From Firmicutes bacterium CAG:582 (GTDB taxonomy: Bacteria; Bacillota_I; Bacilli_A; RF39; UBA660): a stretch of 64,000 nucleotides of DNA. How positions within the stretch are numbered: position 1 is the stretch's first letter; the number at the start of each line of letters is the position of its first letter. This document shows, in pieces, positions 26,785 through 35,890 of the stretch. The notes beneath the pieces are model-generated. The model was not told the DNA's origin. It saw only the letters and a list, made by a program, of their open reading frames with translations, and did not search any database. Both the position numbers and the translations under genes were made by a program. Where the stretch lies: contig FR884184.1 of assembly GCA_000435515.1 (NCBI GenBank), positions 1 through 64,000 on the forward strand, written 5' to 3'.

Positions 26785-28593
26785 ATGGGATATGTTTTTA
26801 TAATGAATTTTATTTATATTATTATGATTATGCTAATCTATTTTTCTAAAAAAAGGGTTGATAATTTAGATAATAAAATTTATTCGACTATTTTAGTTTT
26901 AAATTCCGTGGGTGTTGTTGTTGACATTTTACAATTTATTTTGATTAAAAACAGTGCTCCGACAAATGTAATTTTATTTGTAAATAAATTGTTCTTAATT
27001 TATGTAATTACGTGGACAGCAGTTTACAATTATTATGTTATAAGCATTAGGAGAAATGATGAAAAAATAATTAGAAGCAATATTGTGAAGCTTCTATTGT
27101 TAACGTACGTTATTTTTGTTGTGATTGTAATTGCTTTGCCTGTGTCATATCGACTTAATGATGATGGAACAATGTACTCTACGGGTTTAGCTGTTAAGTT
27201 CGCATATGGTGCAGTTAGTTATTATATCCTTATTATGTTTGTAAGTATGATAATTAATTTAACACATGACCACAAGAATTCTGAAAAATATAAACCGGTA
27301 TTATCATTTTTGGTTTTGGGTTCTATCAGTGGATTATTACAAATGATGAATCCTATTCTTTTATTAACTTCTCCAGTGGAAACTTTTGTAACTATTTTAA
27401 CGTACTTTTTTATTGAAAACCCTGATATAAAGATGCTTAATGAAGTAACTGCTGCAAAAGATGCTGCTGATAAAGCTAATCGTGCTAAATCTGATTTCTT
27501 AAGCAGTATGTCTCATGAAATACGTACTCCATTAAATGCAATTGTTGGTTTTTCTGAATGTATAAAGAATGCGGATAGTTTAGAAGAAGCAAAAGAAAAT
27601 GCAGCTGATATAGTAACTGCTTCAGAATCTTTACTTGAAATAGTTAATGGTATACTTGATATTTCTAAGATTGAATCAGGTAAGTTAGAGCTTGTTCAAA
27701 GTGATTATGATATATATAAGATACTTGATGAAGTTGTCAAACTTATAAAAGCTCGTTTAGGAGATAAACCTCTTAATTTTGAGGTAAATATTGCTCCCGA
27801 TATTCCGCATGTATTATATGGAGATCATTTCAATATAAAAAAGATTTTGATTAATTTCTTAACCAATGCAGTTAAATATACTGATGAAGGATATGTAAAA
27901 TTTGATGTTAAATGTGTTATTGTAAACAATAATGTTTGTAGACTTATTATGAGTGTTAAGGATTCTGGTAGAGGTATTAAAAAAGAAAATATTGATAAAT
28001 TGTTTACTAAGTTTCAAAGACTTGATGAGGATAAAAATACAACTATTGAAGGAACTGGACTTGGCCTTGCAATTACAAAACAATTAGTTGAAATGATGCA
28101 TGGTAAGATCGTCGTTAATTCAATTTATGGAGAGGGTTCAGAGTTTACTGTTGCAATCGATCAAAGAATAAGCAACCATAAACTTGAAACTCAAGAGGAT
28201 ATAAGTGATGATGTAATTGATCTTACTGGAAGAAAAATACTTGTAGTTGATGATAATAAACTTAATTTAAAGGTTGCAGTTAAACTTCTTCAACCATATA
28301 AATGTGTTGTAGAAACTTGTGAAAGTGGATTTGGATGCATTGATAAAATTACAAGTGGTAACAAATATGATATTATTTTACTTGATGATATGATGCCTAA
28401 TATGGATGGAATTGAAACATTTAAACAATTACATGAAGATCCATCTTTTAAAACTCCAGTTATATCTTTAACAGCTGATGCTGTAGTTGGTGCAAAAGAC
28501 AAATTTATAAATGCAGGGTTTAATGGATATGTTTCTAAGCCAATTGATAAAAAAATGTTAGATGATGCTATAAATAAGGCTTTAAAAGATTAA
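26785..28593 (+). CDS. Hybrid sensor histidine kinase with 7TM sensor
   Basis: 602 residues. About seven membrane helices fill residues 1-~215, as in the HisK_N 7TM class. Then come HisKA with 'FLSSMSHEIRTPLNAIVGF' (phospho-acceptor His 244), HATPase with 'NFLTNAVKYTDEG', 'VKDSGRGIKKENIDKLF' and 'GTGLGLAI', and a receiver domain 'KILVVDDNKLN' with phospho-acceptor Asp 534 in 'LLDDMMPNMDG' and the 'VSKPID' Lys. There is no HPt or output domain and no partner response regulator in the window, so the phosphorelay target is unknown. GGTGAT lies upstream of ATG 26785. Confidence 0.9.
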   Translation: MGYVFIMNFIYIIMIMLIYFSKKRVDNLDNKIYSTILVLNSVGVVVDILQFILIKNSAPTNVILFVNKLFLIYVITWTAVYNYYVISIRRNDEKIIRSNIVKLLLLTYVIFVVIVIALPVSYRLNDDGTMYSTGLAVKFAYGAVSYYILIMFVSMIINLTHDHKNSEKYKPVLSFLVLGSISGLLQMMNPILLLTSPVETFVTILTYFFIENPDIKMLNEVTAAKDAADKANRAKSDFLSSMSHEIRTPLNAIVGFSECIKNADSLEEAKENAADIVTASESLLEIVNGILDISKIESGKLELVQSDYDIYKILDEVVKLIKARLGDKPLNFEVNIAPDIPHVLYGDHFNIKKILINFLTNAVKYTDEGYVKFDVKCVIVNNNVCRLIMSVKDSGRGIKKENIDKLFTKFQRLDEDKNTTIEGTGLGLAITKQLVEMMHGKIVVNSIYGEGSEFTVAIDQRISNHKLETQEDISDDVIDLTGRKILVVDDNKLNLKVAVKLLQPYKCVVETCESGFGCIDKITSGNKYDIILLDDMMPNMDGIETFKQLHEDPSFKTPVISLTADAVVGAKDKFINAGFNGYVSKPIDKKMLDDAINKALKD

Positions 28594-28610
28594 TAAAACG
28601 TATTATAATA

Positions 28611-28638
28611 ATGAACAATTTAATATTGTTCATTTTTT
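28611..28638 (+). terminator. Terminator after the histidine kinase
   Basis: ATGAACAAT / ATTGTTCAT, 9-bp perfect stem, five-base loop, T run. Confidence 0.9.
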
Positions 28639-28653
28639 GTGGGGGTAATTTAT

Positions 28654-29553
28654 ATGGAAATGTGGAAAAATAAAATAAAAAGAAGATCCAATGTTGAAGT
28701 AGAAAAATTTGAGGATTGTATAAAAGTGTCTATTGGTGAAGATACAGATAAATCCAAATTAAAAAAAATAGTTGATGGCCATTTACTTGACAAACTTGAT
28801 TCTACACTTAATCATGGTGATTACTATTACTATAAATTTGAAGATGGATCTGCTTTATATGTTTTATTAAACAATATAACAAAAATGTTTTTTAATAAAA
28901 ATGGTGAGGTATCTTCGTTGACAATTAATGATGCAAGTGCCTATTATATTTTTTCTTGTGAAGGAAAATATGTTGATTCTTATTCTCCAAAAGAGGATAG
29001 AGAAGATGCTTATCCTCAATTGCTTAAGTTTATTTTAGAATATGGTAATGTAGTTGGTAGTATATTTTTAGATGAACTACCATATCATGCTATAACATCC
29101 AGAATATATATTCCTAGTGTTTTTATTAAAGTTATTGAGGAAGATGGTATCGCTTTGGCTAGAATAAACCGTCCTGTTTGGTATGGTGAATCTTTTTCAT
29201 ACTTTATAATTGATCAAAAAATAAATGCAATAGTTGGTAGAATTTCTATGAATTTAAACGAGAAAGGTGAGGATAATTTTGAATATTCTGGTAATGTATC
29301 TTATGAGGTTTATTTAGGGTATAGACATAAAGGATATGCAACAAAAGCTTTATGTTTATTAAAAGAATATACTGAATATTTAGACGATAGCTATAATAAA
29401 GATTTGTATATATCTACTGTTGTAAATAATGTATATAGTCAACAAACTGCTTTAAAAAGTGGTGCAAAACTTTATATGGACACGGATGTTCCAAAAGGGG
29501 ACGCACTTCGCTTTATAGAAAAAGTTGATCATGTTTTGATTTATAAATTATAG
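28654..29553 (+). CDS. Protein with C-terminal GNAT acetyltransferase domain
   Basis: 299 residues. The start is ATG 28654 because GGGGGTAATT sits directly before it. The C-terminal half has the GNAT fold: 'VSYEVYLGYRHKGYATKAL' includes the acetyl-CoA-binding R-x-x-G-x-A motif, followed by 'STVVNNVYSQQTALKSGAKL', a typical final strand and helix. The N-terminal ~150 residues are not recognised. Substrate is unknown. The next gene starts 30 bp later. Confidence 0.7.
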   Translation: MEMWKNKIKRRSNVEVEKFEDCIKVSIGEDTDKSKLKKIVDGHLLDKLDSTLNHGDYYYYKFEDGSALYVLLNNITKMFFNKNGEVSSLTINDASAYYIFSCEGKYVDSYSPKEDREDAYPQLLKFILEYGNVVGSIFLDELPYHAITSRIYIPSVFIKVIEEDGIALARINRPVWYGESFSYFIIDQKINAIVGRISMNLNEKGEDNFEYSGNVSYEVYLGYRHKGYATKALCLLKEYTEYLDDSYNKDLYISTVVNNVYSQQTALKSGAKLYMDTDVPKGDALRFIEKVDHVLIYKL

Positions 29554-29583
29554 ATTATAATGTATACTAATAATGGTGATGAT

Positions 29584-30777
29584 ATGGATTTAAAAAGAAA
29601 ATATGCACATCTATTATTAGATTGTTTGAATTTAAAAAAAGGAGATTACTTATTTGTAAGTATTCCAACCTTTGCATCATATTTTAAAAAGCTAATAATT
29701 GAAGAAGCAAAAGCGTATGGATTAAAAGATATTTATTTTGATGAAGTGGATAGTTATAAAAAGCATGATTTACTAAAAAACTTAGATCAAGAAAATATTA
29801 ATAAGCATCCTTATTTTGATGCATCTATTTATAATAAATATGCAAAACTGGATGCAGGGTTCTTATTTATTAGGAGTATGATACCTAAGTTAATGGATGA
29901 TGTTGATCCTGTGAAAATTAAGGCTACAACTGAACATACTCTTGAAACTCAAAAATATTTTAGGGATCTTTATAATTCTTCTAAGTTACGTTGGAATATC
30001 TCATGTATACCAAATGAAGAATGGGCAAAATCTTTAAATATGAGTGAAGATGAACTTTGGAACTATATTCTTAAAATATGTATGGTTGATGATAAATCAA
30101 ATCCATATGAAAAATGGAATGAATATCTTGAAGAACTAGAAAAAACTACTAATATTTTAAATGATTATAATTTTGAATATTTGGAATACAAAAATGATGC
30201 AGGAACAGATTTAAAAATATATTTGCCTGAAAGACATTTGTGGAGTAGTGGAAAAAGTCCAAATGGAGATATATGTAATATGCCAACTTTAGAGGTTTTT
30301 ACTAGCCCTTTATATAATAAAACTGAAGGAAAAGTTGTAGCAACTAAACCTCTTTTATTCAATAATGTTTTAATAGATGATTTTTATTTAGAATTTAAAG
30401 AAGGTAAAGTGGTTTCTTACGATGCGCGTGTTGGATTTGATACTTTAAAAACGATTATAGAAACTGATGAATATTCTTGTTATTTAGGGGAATGTGCTTT
30501 GGTGTCTTTTGATTCGGTAATAAATAAGACAAACATTATATTTAATGAAACTTTATATGATGAAAATGCGTCATGTCATATTGCTTTAGGTAGAGGTTTT
30601 AATGAGTGTTTAAGAGGAGAAGTAAAAGACGATAAGGAACAATTAAAAAGAGGTGTTAATATATCTAAAACTCATGTTGATTTTATGATTGGTTCTAGAG
30701 ATTTATCGGTTGTTGGAGTTACTCATGATGGAAATGAAATAAAAGTAATAGAAAATGGTAATATAATACTCAAATAA
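29584..30777 (+). CDS. M29-family metallo-aminopeptidase
   Basis: 397 residues from ATG 29584 (GGTGATG upstream). Metal ligands of the M29 (thermophilic aminopeptidase) family are visible in the C-terminal half: Glu in 'YLGECALV', 'SCHIALGRGF', and 'SKTHVDFMIGSRDL'. The N-terminal 'LKKGDYLFVSIP' is typical. It removes N-terminal residues from peptides in the cytoplasm with two metal ions. Confidence 0.85.
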   Translation: MDLKRKYAHLLLDCLNLKKGDYLFVSIPTFASYFKKLIIEEAKAYGLKDIYFDEVDSYKKHDLLKNLDQENINKHPYFDASIYNKYAKLDAGFLFIRSMIPKLMDDVDPVKIKATTEHTLETQKYFRDLYNSSKLRWNISCIPNEEWAKSLNMSEDELWNYILKICMVDDKSNPYEKWNEYLEELEKTTNILNDYNFEYLEYKNDAGTDLKIYLPERHLWSSGKSPNGDICNMPTLEVFTSPLYNKTEGKVVATKPLLFNNVLIDDFYLEFKEGKVVSYDARVGFDTLKTIIETDEYSCYLGECALVSFDSVINKTNIIFNETLYDENASCHIALGRGFNECLRGEVKDDKEQLKRGVNISKTHVDFMIGSRDLSVVGVTHDGNEIKVIENGNIILK

Positions 30778-30803
30778 CTTGATTTTTAAGCATATAATTG
30801 GTA

Positions 30804-30831
30804 AAAGTAGTTGAAAAACACTGCTTTTTTT
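30804..30831 (+). terminator. Terminator after the aminopeptidase
   Basis: AAAGTAGT / ACTGCTTT stem (one T-G) with an eight-base loop, then a T run. It overlaps the rpsB promoter. Confidence 0.7.
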
Positions 30832-30839
30832 GGTATATT
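30811..30839 (+). promoter_or_regulatory. Promoter of rpsB
   Basis: TTGAAA (30811-30816), 17-bp spacer, TATATT (30834-30839), nested in the preceding terminator. Confidence 0.6.
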
Positions 30840-30845
30840 AACTAT

Positions 30846-30955
30846 GGTTTAAAAACCAAATAAGCACATGTATTGTTTGTATTATCTAGTGGCCAAGAGT
30901 TGGTAATGCATAGATGCATGGAAGTAATAACGAAAAGGAGAGTGTAATTATGGCT
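30846..30955 (+). promoter_or_regulatory. rpsB leader with small hairpins
   Basis: The leader contains CCAA-GAG-TTGG (about 30893-30903) followed by two ATGCAT copies separated by AG, both able to fold. This position is where S2 autoregulatory structures occur in other bacteria. The assignment here is only positional inference. Confidence 0.3.
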
Positions 30956-30990
30956 GGGGGGGGGGGAAAAGGAGAGTGTAATTATGGCTG
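30932..30990 (+). repeat. 25-bp duplication of the rpsB start with an intervening G11 tract
   Basis: The 25-bp sequence carrying the ribosome-binding site and ATG (30932-30956) recurs exactly at 30966-30990. The two copies are separated by, and partly made of, an 11-G run (30956-30966). The upstream copy opens an 18-codon frame (30950-31006) overlapping the true start. See finding. Confidence 0.9.
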
Positions 30991-31874
30991 TTGTTTCTAT
31001 GAATAATTTATTAGAAGCAGGTGTTCACTTTGGACATCAAACTAAAAGATGGAATCCTAAAATGAAGGAATACATCTTTACATCAAGAGATGATATTTAT
31101 ATAATCGATCTTGAAAAAACTGTAGCATGTATGGAAAAGGCATATGCTAAAATTAAAGAAATAGCTGAAAATGGAGGAAGTTTCTTGTTTGTTGGAACTA
31201 AAAAACAAGCAGTAGAAGCATCTATTGAAGAAGCTACTCGTTCTGAATCTTTCTATGTAACTGAAAGATGGTTAGGTGGAACATTAACTAACTTCAGAAC
31301 TATTAGAAGAAGAATTAAAAGATTAGAAGAAATCGAAAATATGGAAAGTAATGGTATGTTTGATGCGTTACCTAAAAAAGAAGTTATTGGTCTTAAAAAA
31401 GAATATGATAAACTAAATAAAGTTTTATGTGGTATTCGTAATATGGATAAACTTCCAAATGCTTTAATTATTGTTGATCCTAAAAAAGAAATTAATGCAA
31501 TTAGAGAAGCAAGAAAATTGAATATTCCAGTATTTGGTTTAGTAGATACTAACTGTGATCCAGATGATGTTGATTATGTTATTCCTGGTAATGATGATGC
31601 AGTTAGAAGTGTTAAAGTTGTTTTAGGTGCTTTAACTAATGCAATATGTGAAGCTAAAGGACTTGAAATAGTTGATTATGTAACTGAAGATGAAACAAAT
31701 AAAACAACTGACAAGAAAGAAAAAAATCATAAAGAAGAAGTTGAAGTAAAAAAGGAATCAGCAAGCGAATTAGATGATAAAACTGTTACTGAACTTAGAA
31801 ATATGGCTAAAGAAGCTGGCATTAAAGGTTACTCTACAATGAAAAAAGATGAACTTATTGATGCATTAAATTAA
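30984..31874 (+). CDS. rpsB: Ribosomal protein S2 with C-terminal extension
   Basis: 296 residues; typical S2 is about 230-260. The S2 body is clear: '[19 protein letters not shown]', '[13 protein letters not shown]', '[13 protein letters not shown]' and '[12 protein letters not shown]'. The last ~60 residues form an extra tail: a Lys/Glu-rich linker followed by '[20 protein letters not shown]', which looks like a Rho N-terminal/SAP-type helix-extended-helix module. Start ATG 30984 has AAAAGGAG upstream, but see the duplication that copies this start. Confidence 0.95.
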   Translation: MAVVSMNNLLEAGVHFGHQTKRWNPKMKEYIFTSRDDIYIIDLEKTVACMEKAYAKIKEIAENGGSFLFVGTKKQAVEASIEEATRSESFYVTERWLGGTLTNFRTIRRRIKRLEEIENMESNGMFDALPKKEVIGLKKEYDKLNKVLCGIRNMDKLPNALIIVDPKKEINAIREARKLNIPVFGLVDTNCDPDDVDYVIPGNDDAVRSVKVVLGALTNAICEAKGLEIVDYVTEDETNKTTDKKEKNHKEEVEVKKESASELDDKTVTELRNMAKEAGIKGYSTMKKDELIDALN

Positions 31875-31876
31875 TT

Positions 31877-32398
31877 ATGAGTAATGAAGATATAAATAAA
31901 CTTTGTTTTATAAAACTTGAAGAAATGATTCAGGCTTATAAGCTTGAATTTCTTCAAGATAAAATTGATAATCCGTTGAGACTTCAAACTTTCTATCCAT
32001 TCATAAATAAAGTTAATTATTATGAGTGTGTAGAAAAGGTTATTAAAGATGCTGTAAAAAGATATTATGGAATTTACATTGATGATATCTTTGAAAGTGA
32101 ATATAATTTTTCTTATTTAAGCGATCTGTGTTTCTTTGTTAAAGGAATACTTGGATCTTTAGGAAATCTTGAAATAATATGGTTTATTGAGCCTGATGTT
32201 AAGGGTATAATTATTGATAAACGTGATGATGGAACTATAGATAAGATAACTACTGGAGAAGATGTGAATTATCAAGTTGTATTCAAAGCTTTGATGTTTG
32301 AATTAAAACAAGAGTGTTATCGCATGGAAGGTTATAATTTGGATGCTCAAGGTTTGAAAAAAATAAAAATAAATAAAGAGGAGAATAAAAATGATTAG
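31877..32398 (+). CDS. Unknown protein between rpsB and tsf
   Basis: 173 residues starting three bases after rpsB and overlapping the tsf start by 8 bases, so it is co-translated in a ribosomal operon. Acidic N-terminal helices, a central 'FFVKGILGSLGNLEIIWFIE' hydrophobic stretch and a Lys-rich tail. No family recognised. No good Shine-Dalgarno of its own, so it probably depends on rpsB termination. Confidence 0.75.
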   Translation: MSNEDINKLCFIKLEEMIQAYKLEFLQDKIDNPLRLQTFYPFINKVNYYECVEKVIKDAVKRYYGIYIDDIFESEYNFSYLSDLCFFVKGILGSLGNLEIIWFIEPDVKGIIIDKRDDGTIDKITTGEDVNYQVVFKALMFELKQECYRMEGYNLDAQGLKKIKINKEENKND

Positions 32399-33263
32399 TG
32401 CTAAAGATGTTAATGAATTAAGAACTAAAACTGGTGCAGGAATGATGGACTGCAAAAAAGCTTTAACTGAATGCGATGGAGATATGGAAGCAGCTACTGA
32501 TTGGTTAAGAGAAAAAGGTATTGCTAAGGCTGCTAAAAAGGCTGATAGAATTGCTGCTGAAGGCCTTGCTAACGTATTTGTAGATGGCAATAAAGCTGTT
32601 ATCCTAGAAGTGAATTGTGAAACAGACTTTGTTACTAAAAATGCTGAATTTGTTGAAATGATTGAAAATATTGGTTCATCTATTTTAGCAAGTGATGCAA
32701 CTACTATGGAAGAATTTAATAATTTAAAAGTAGGAGATCAAACTATTTCTGAGTATATAGTTGCTAAAACTTCTAAAATTGGAGAAAAACTTTCATTTAG
32801 AAGAGCAGAAGTTGTAACTAAAACTGATGCTGAAAATTTTGGTACTTACTTACATATGGGTGGAAAAATTGCTGTATTAGTTGTAGTTGAAGGAGCAAAT
32901 GAAGAAGTTGCTAAAGATGTTGCAATGCAAGCTGCAGCTATGAGACCTGAATATTTAAGAAAAGAAGATGTACCAGCAGAAGTTATTGAAAGAGAAAAAG
33001 AAATCTTAAAAGAACAAGCAATTAATGAAGGAAAACCTGCTGATATTGCTGAAAAGATGGTTGTTGGACGTATTCAAAAATACTACAAAGAAAATTGTCT
33101 AATTCATCAAGCATTTGTTAAAAATGGTGATGTTAATGTAGAAACTTATGTTAAAAATAATGGTGGAGTAGTTAAATCTATGATCCGTTATGAAGTAGGC
33201 GAAGGAATGGAAAAAAGAAGCGAAAACTTTGCTGAAGAAGTTGCTAAACAAATCAATGGATAG
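32391..33263 (+). CDS. tsf: Elongation factor Ts
   Basis: 290 residues. The N-terminal UBA-like domain 'VNELRTKTGAGMMDCKKALT' and the nucleotide-exchange core 'EVNCETDFVTKNAEF' are diagnostic. It recycles EF-Tu-GDP. AAAGAGGAG precedes ATG 32391, inside the end of the upstream gene. Confidence 0.97.
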   Translation: MISAKDVNELRTKTGAGMMDCKKALTECDGDMEAATDWLREKGIAKAAKKADRIAAEGLANVFVDGNKAVILEVNCETDFVTKNAEFVEMIENIGSSILASDATTMEEFNNLKVGDQTISEYIVAKTSKIGEKLSFRRAEVVTKTDAENFGTYLHMGGKIAVLVVVEGANEEVAKDVAMQAAAMRPEYLRKEDVPAEVIEREKEILKEQAINEGKPADIAEKMVVGRIQKYYKENCLIHQAFVKNGDVNVETYVKNNGGVVKSMIRYEVGEGMEKRSENFAEEVAKQING

Positions 33264-33285
33264 GAGTCGAAAGACTTCTTTTTTT
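33263..33285 (+). terminator. Terminator of the rpsB operon
   Basis: GGAGTC-GAAA-GACTTC hairpin with a stable GNRA loop and seven T. Confidence 0.9.
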
Positions 33286-33304
33286 ATGTATATTACAATA
33301 TAAA

Positions 33305-33327
33305 AGAGGAAGAATTATTCTTCCTCT
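33305..33327 (-). terminator. Terminator of the pilB-like gene
   Basis: AGAGGAAGA / TCTTCCTCT inverted repeat overlapping the stop codon; TTTTATATT follows on the minus strand. Confidence 0.65.
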
Positions 33328-35804
33328 AAATTAATATCATTTAATAATGAATCAATTGTTGCATCATCTATAAGATCATCAAAATAGGCATCTTTTAGAA
33401 TATCATTGTTGTCTTCTTCTTTTATTATATTATCTTTTTTATCTTCTGTATTTATAATATTTAAATCATTGTCGAAGTTTAAATCATCTTCTGATATGTA
33501 AATATTTTTATCTTTTTCGTCATTGATTAGTGTTTTAACGTCTTCCAATTTATCAAAGTCATCGTTATTAGTGTTTAAATCGCTTTCTAAGATGTCTTTT
33601 TTATTTACTAGATTATTTATATCAATAATATTTAAATCGTCTATATCAATGTCTTTTTGTGTTAAAGTAATTTTTTCAGGTTCGTGATTTAATTCAGGTA
33701 ATTCGATGTCATCAGTTACATCTATATCATCAGATTCCATAATATAGTCAGAACTTTCGTTTAGCTCATTAATTATATCTTTTATAAGCTTATTATTATT
33801 TTTGTAAAGTAAACTGTCATCTTCAATTAAAGATAGATAAATTAGATAGTTGTCAATTTCATTTTGATCTGCTAGTTTTGAAACATCTATTTGTTTTAAT
33901 AGAACATTTAAGCGATCGTTATATAATTTTTTTGTAATATCATATTTTTCATCATCAAGTTTTTCTAATTCTTCATATGTGCTTAATTTTATAATTTTCT
34001 CTGGTTCTTCTTTACTAGGAAGAACAATAGGTATACTATTTGTATCATCTTTTACTATAGGTAAGTTTTTACTTTCTTCAGTCTCTGTATTAGTGATGTT
34101 TTCTTCAACTGGAGCATTTTCTATTACTGGTTCTTCTTGTGTAATTGTTTCTTGTTCAATTGGTGTTTCTTCTTTAACTTCAATTTGCTTATTTTCTTCA
34201 ACACTTGGTGTAAGTTCTTTACTTAACATATTTAAGCTTTTTAATACGTCTTCAGTTATATTTATATTGATAGGTTGATTTGAATTTAACATTGTTTGAT
34301 TGCTTACTATTTGACTCGCATCTATTTGATCATCTAAACCAAGTTGGGTATCATTTCCTAAATCATCATCTAAATCGATAAGTTTTAGTATTTCATTAAA
34401 TGAAGTTTTTCCTTCTAATACTTTTTCAAGTCCATCTTGAAGCATTGTTTCGGTTCCATCTTTTCCATAAACAAGGTTTCTTAAATATGGTTTACTAGCT
34501 CCTTTAACAATTGCGTCCTTTATTTCTTGGTTTAGAAGCAGTACTTCGTGAATTGCAATTCTTCCACGATAGCCATGATTACATTCGCTGCAGCCAACTG
34601 GTTCATATATTTCTTTAACGTCAATATTTAATGCACGTTTAAAGATTTCTTTTTCATAGTCTGTAGCAGGGCGTTTGGTTTTACATTTTTCGCATAATCT
34701 TCTTGCTAGCTTTTGAGATACGATTCCTGATAGGGAAGAACCTAATAAATATCTTTCTACAGACATATCTGTTAAACGTTCAATTGTATTTAAAGAATTG
34801 TTTGTATGTATAGTTGATAGAACAAGATGTCCAGTGATACTAGCCCTTACGGCAATTCTTGCTGTTTCGTCATCACGAATTTCTCCAATCATTATAACAT
34901 CTGGGTCTTGACGAAGTATACTTCTTAAAACGTTTGCAAATGTTAATCCAATTTCTGCTTGAGCTTGAACTTGGTTAATTCCAGGAATGCTCATTTCTAT
35001 TGGATCTTCTACAGTTATAAGGTTTGTACCTTCAACGTTTAGTTTTTGTAGCATAGAATAAACGGTTGTTGATTTACCTGTTCCTGTTGCACCTGTTACA
35101 AGAATTATACCGTTTGGAAGAGCAAGCATCTTTTTTACTTTTTCAAGGTTTTGTTTGTTGAAATCTAATGCTTCAATTCCGGCAGCACTCATAGAGTAGT
35201 CCATGATACGTAAAACGATTTTTTCTCCTAAATTGGTTGGTAAACTTGATACACGAATATCAATAGTTTTTCCATCTATTTCACTTCTAATAGCTCCATC
35301 TTGAGGAACTCTTGATTCTGTAATATTCATTCCAGATATGATTTTTATACGAGTTATCATATTCTTTTTTACATATAGGGGAACGATAGAGTAGTCGTTT
35401 AAGACTCCATCTACTCTTAATCTAATTTTTATACCACCATCAAAAGGATCAAAGTGAATATCACTTGCGCCTTTTGCAATGGCGTCTAGTATTATTGAAT
35501 TTACTATATCAGTTATCGGAACATTGTTATAATCGAACGTTACCATACCATCTAGCATTTCTTTGTTGTCCATTTGATGTTCTGATGCGGATATAATATT
35601 GCTTTGCTCACCAATGTAGTTTCCGTTTTCATCGATTAAAGACGGATCAATTGGATTACCAAATTCGTCAACATATTCAGTTACACCTTTATAATTTCCG
35701 TTTTCATCTATTAAAGAAGGATCAAGTTCGTTACCAAATTCATCAACATATTTAGTTACTGAATTATCGTCGACTATTTCGCCTTTTAAATCCTTATTGT
35801 TCAT
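33315..35804 (-). CDS. Type IV pilus / competence assembly ATPase (PilB/GspE/ComGA type) with long acidic tail
   Basis: 829 residues. Residues ~18-66 hold two near-identical 25-residue repeats ('YVDEFGN..DPSLIDENGNY'). The ATPase core follows: 'GASDIHFDPF', Walker A 'GATGTGKSTT' (~237-246), Asp box 'LITVEDPIE', Walker B 'DVIMIGEIRDDETARIAV', His box 'TGHLVLSTIHTN', and a Cys pair set ('CEKCKTK', 'CSECNHGYRG') that should bind zinc. After about residue 480 the protein continues for ~350 residues of Asp/Glu/Asn-rich, probably disordered sequence not found in normal GspE. It powers pilin assembly. Divergent promoter upstream; a prepilin lies 4.4 kb away. Confidence 0.9.
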   Translation of the reverse strand: MNNKDLKGEIVDDNSVTKYVDEFGNELDPSLIDENGNYKGVTEYVDEFGNPIDPSLIDENGNYIGEQSNIISASEHQMDNKEMLDGMVTFDYNNVPITDIVNSIILDAIAKGASDIHFDPFDGGIKIRLRVDGVLNDYSIVPLYVKKNMITRIKIISGMNITESRVPQDGAIRSEIDGKTIDIRVSSLPTNLGEKIVLRIMDYSMSAAGIEALDFNKQNLEKVKKMLALPNGIILVTGATGTGKSTTVYSMLQKLNVEGTNLITVEDPIEMSIPGINQVQAQAEIGLTFANVLRSILRQDPDVIMIGEIRDDETARIAVRASITGHLVLSTIHTNNSLNTIERLTDMSVERYLLGSSLSGIVSQKLARRLCEKCKTKRPATDYEKEIFKRALNIDVKEIYEPVGCSECNHGYRGRIAIHEVLLLNQEIKDAIVKGASKPYLRNLVYGKDGTETMLQDGLEKVLEGKTSFNEILKLIDLDDDLGNDTQLGLDDQIDASQIVSNQTMLNSNQPININITEDVLKSLNMLSKELTPSVEENKQIEVKEETPIEQETITQEEPVIENAPVEENITNTETEESKNLPIVKDDTNSIPIVLPSKEEPEKIIKLSTYEELEKLDDEKYDITKKLYNDRLNVLLKQIDVSKLADQNEIDNYLIYLSLIEDDSLLYKNNNKLIKDIINELNESSDYIMESDDIDVTDDIELPELNHEPEKITLTQKDIDIDDLNIIDINNLVNKKDILESDLNTNNDDFDKLEDVKTLINDEKDKNIYISEDDLNFDNDLNIINTEDKKDNIIKEEDNNDILKDAYFDDLIDDATIDSLLNDINLEEE

Positions 35805-35837
35805 ACTATCAACCCTATCTTATTTTATTCCATAATA

Positions 35838-35867
35838 ATTATACAATAGGCAAACATTTATAGTCAA
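35838..35867 (-). promoter_or_regulatory. Promoter of the pilB-like gene
   Basis: On the minus strand TTGACT (35867-35862), 18-bp spacer, TATAAT (35843-35838). Confidence 0.7.
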
Positions 35868-35873
35868 GAAAAA

Positions 35874-35890
35874 AACCGATATAATCGGTT
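35874..35890 (-). terminator. Terminator of the recU-PBP unit
   Basis: AACCGAT / ATCGGTT stem, three-base loop, followed on the minus strand by a run of T. It overlaps the PBP stop codon. Confidence 0.85.

Noticed and set aside
28638..28653. Poly-G phase switch before the GNAT gene (GGGGG)
   Set aside because: Only five G, and they form the Shine-Dalgarno; length variation would not change frame or promoter spacing.
35640..35760. Possible CRISPR-like repeat
   Set aside because: Only two units, in frame within the PilB-like gene; it encodes a protein repeat. No CRISPR array or cas gene was seen in the window.
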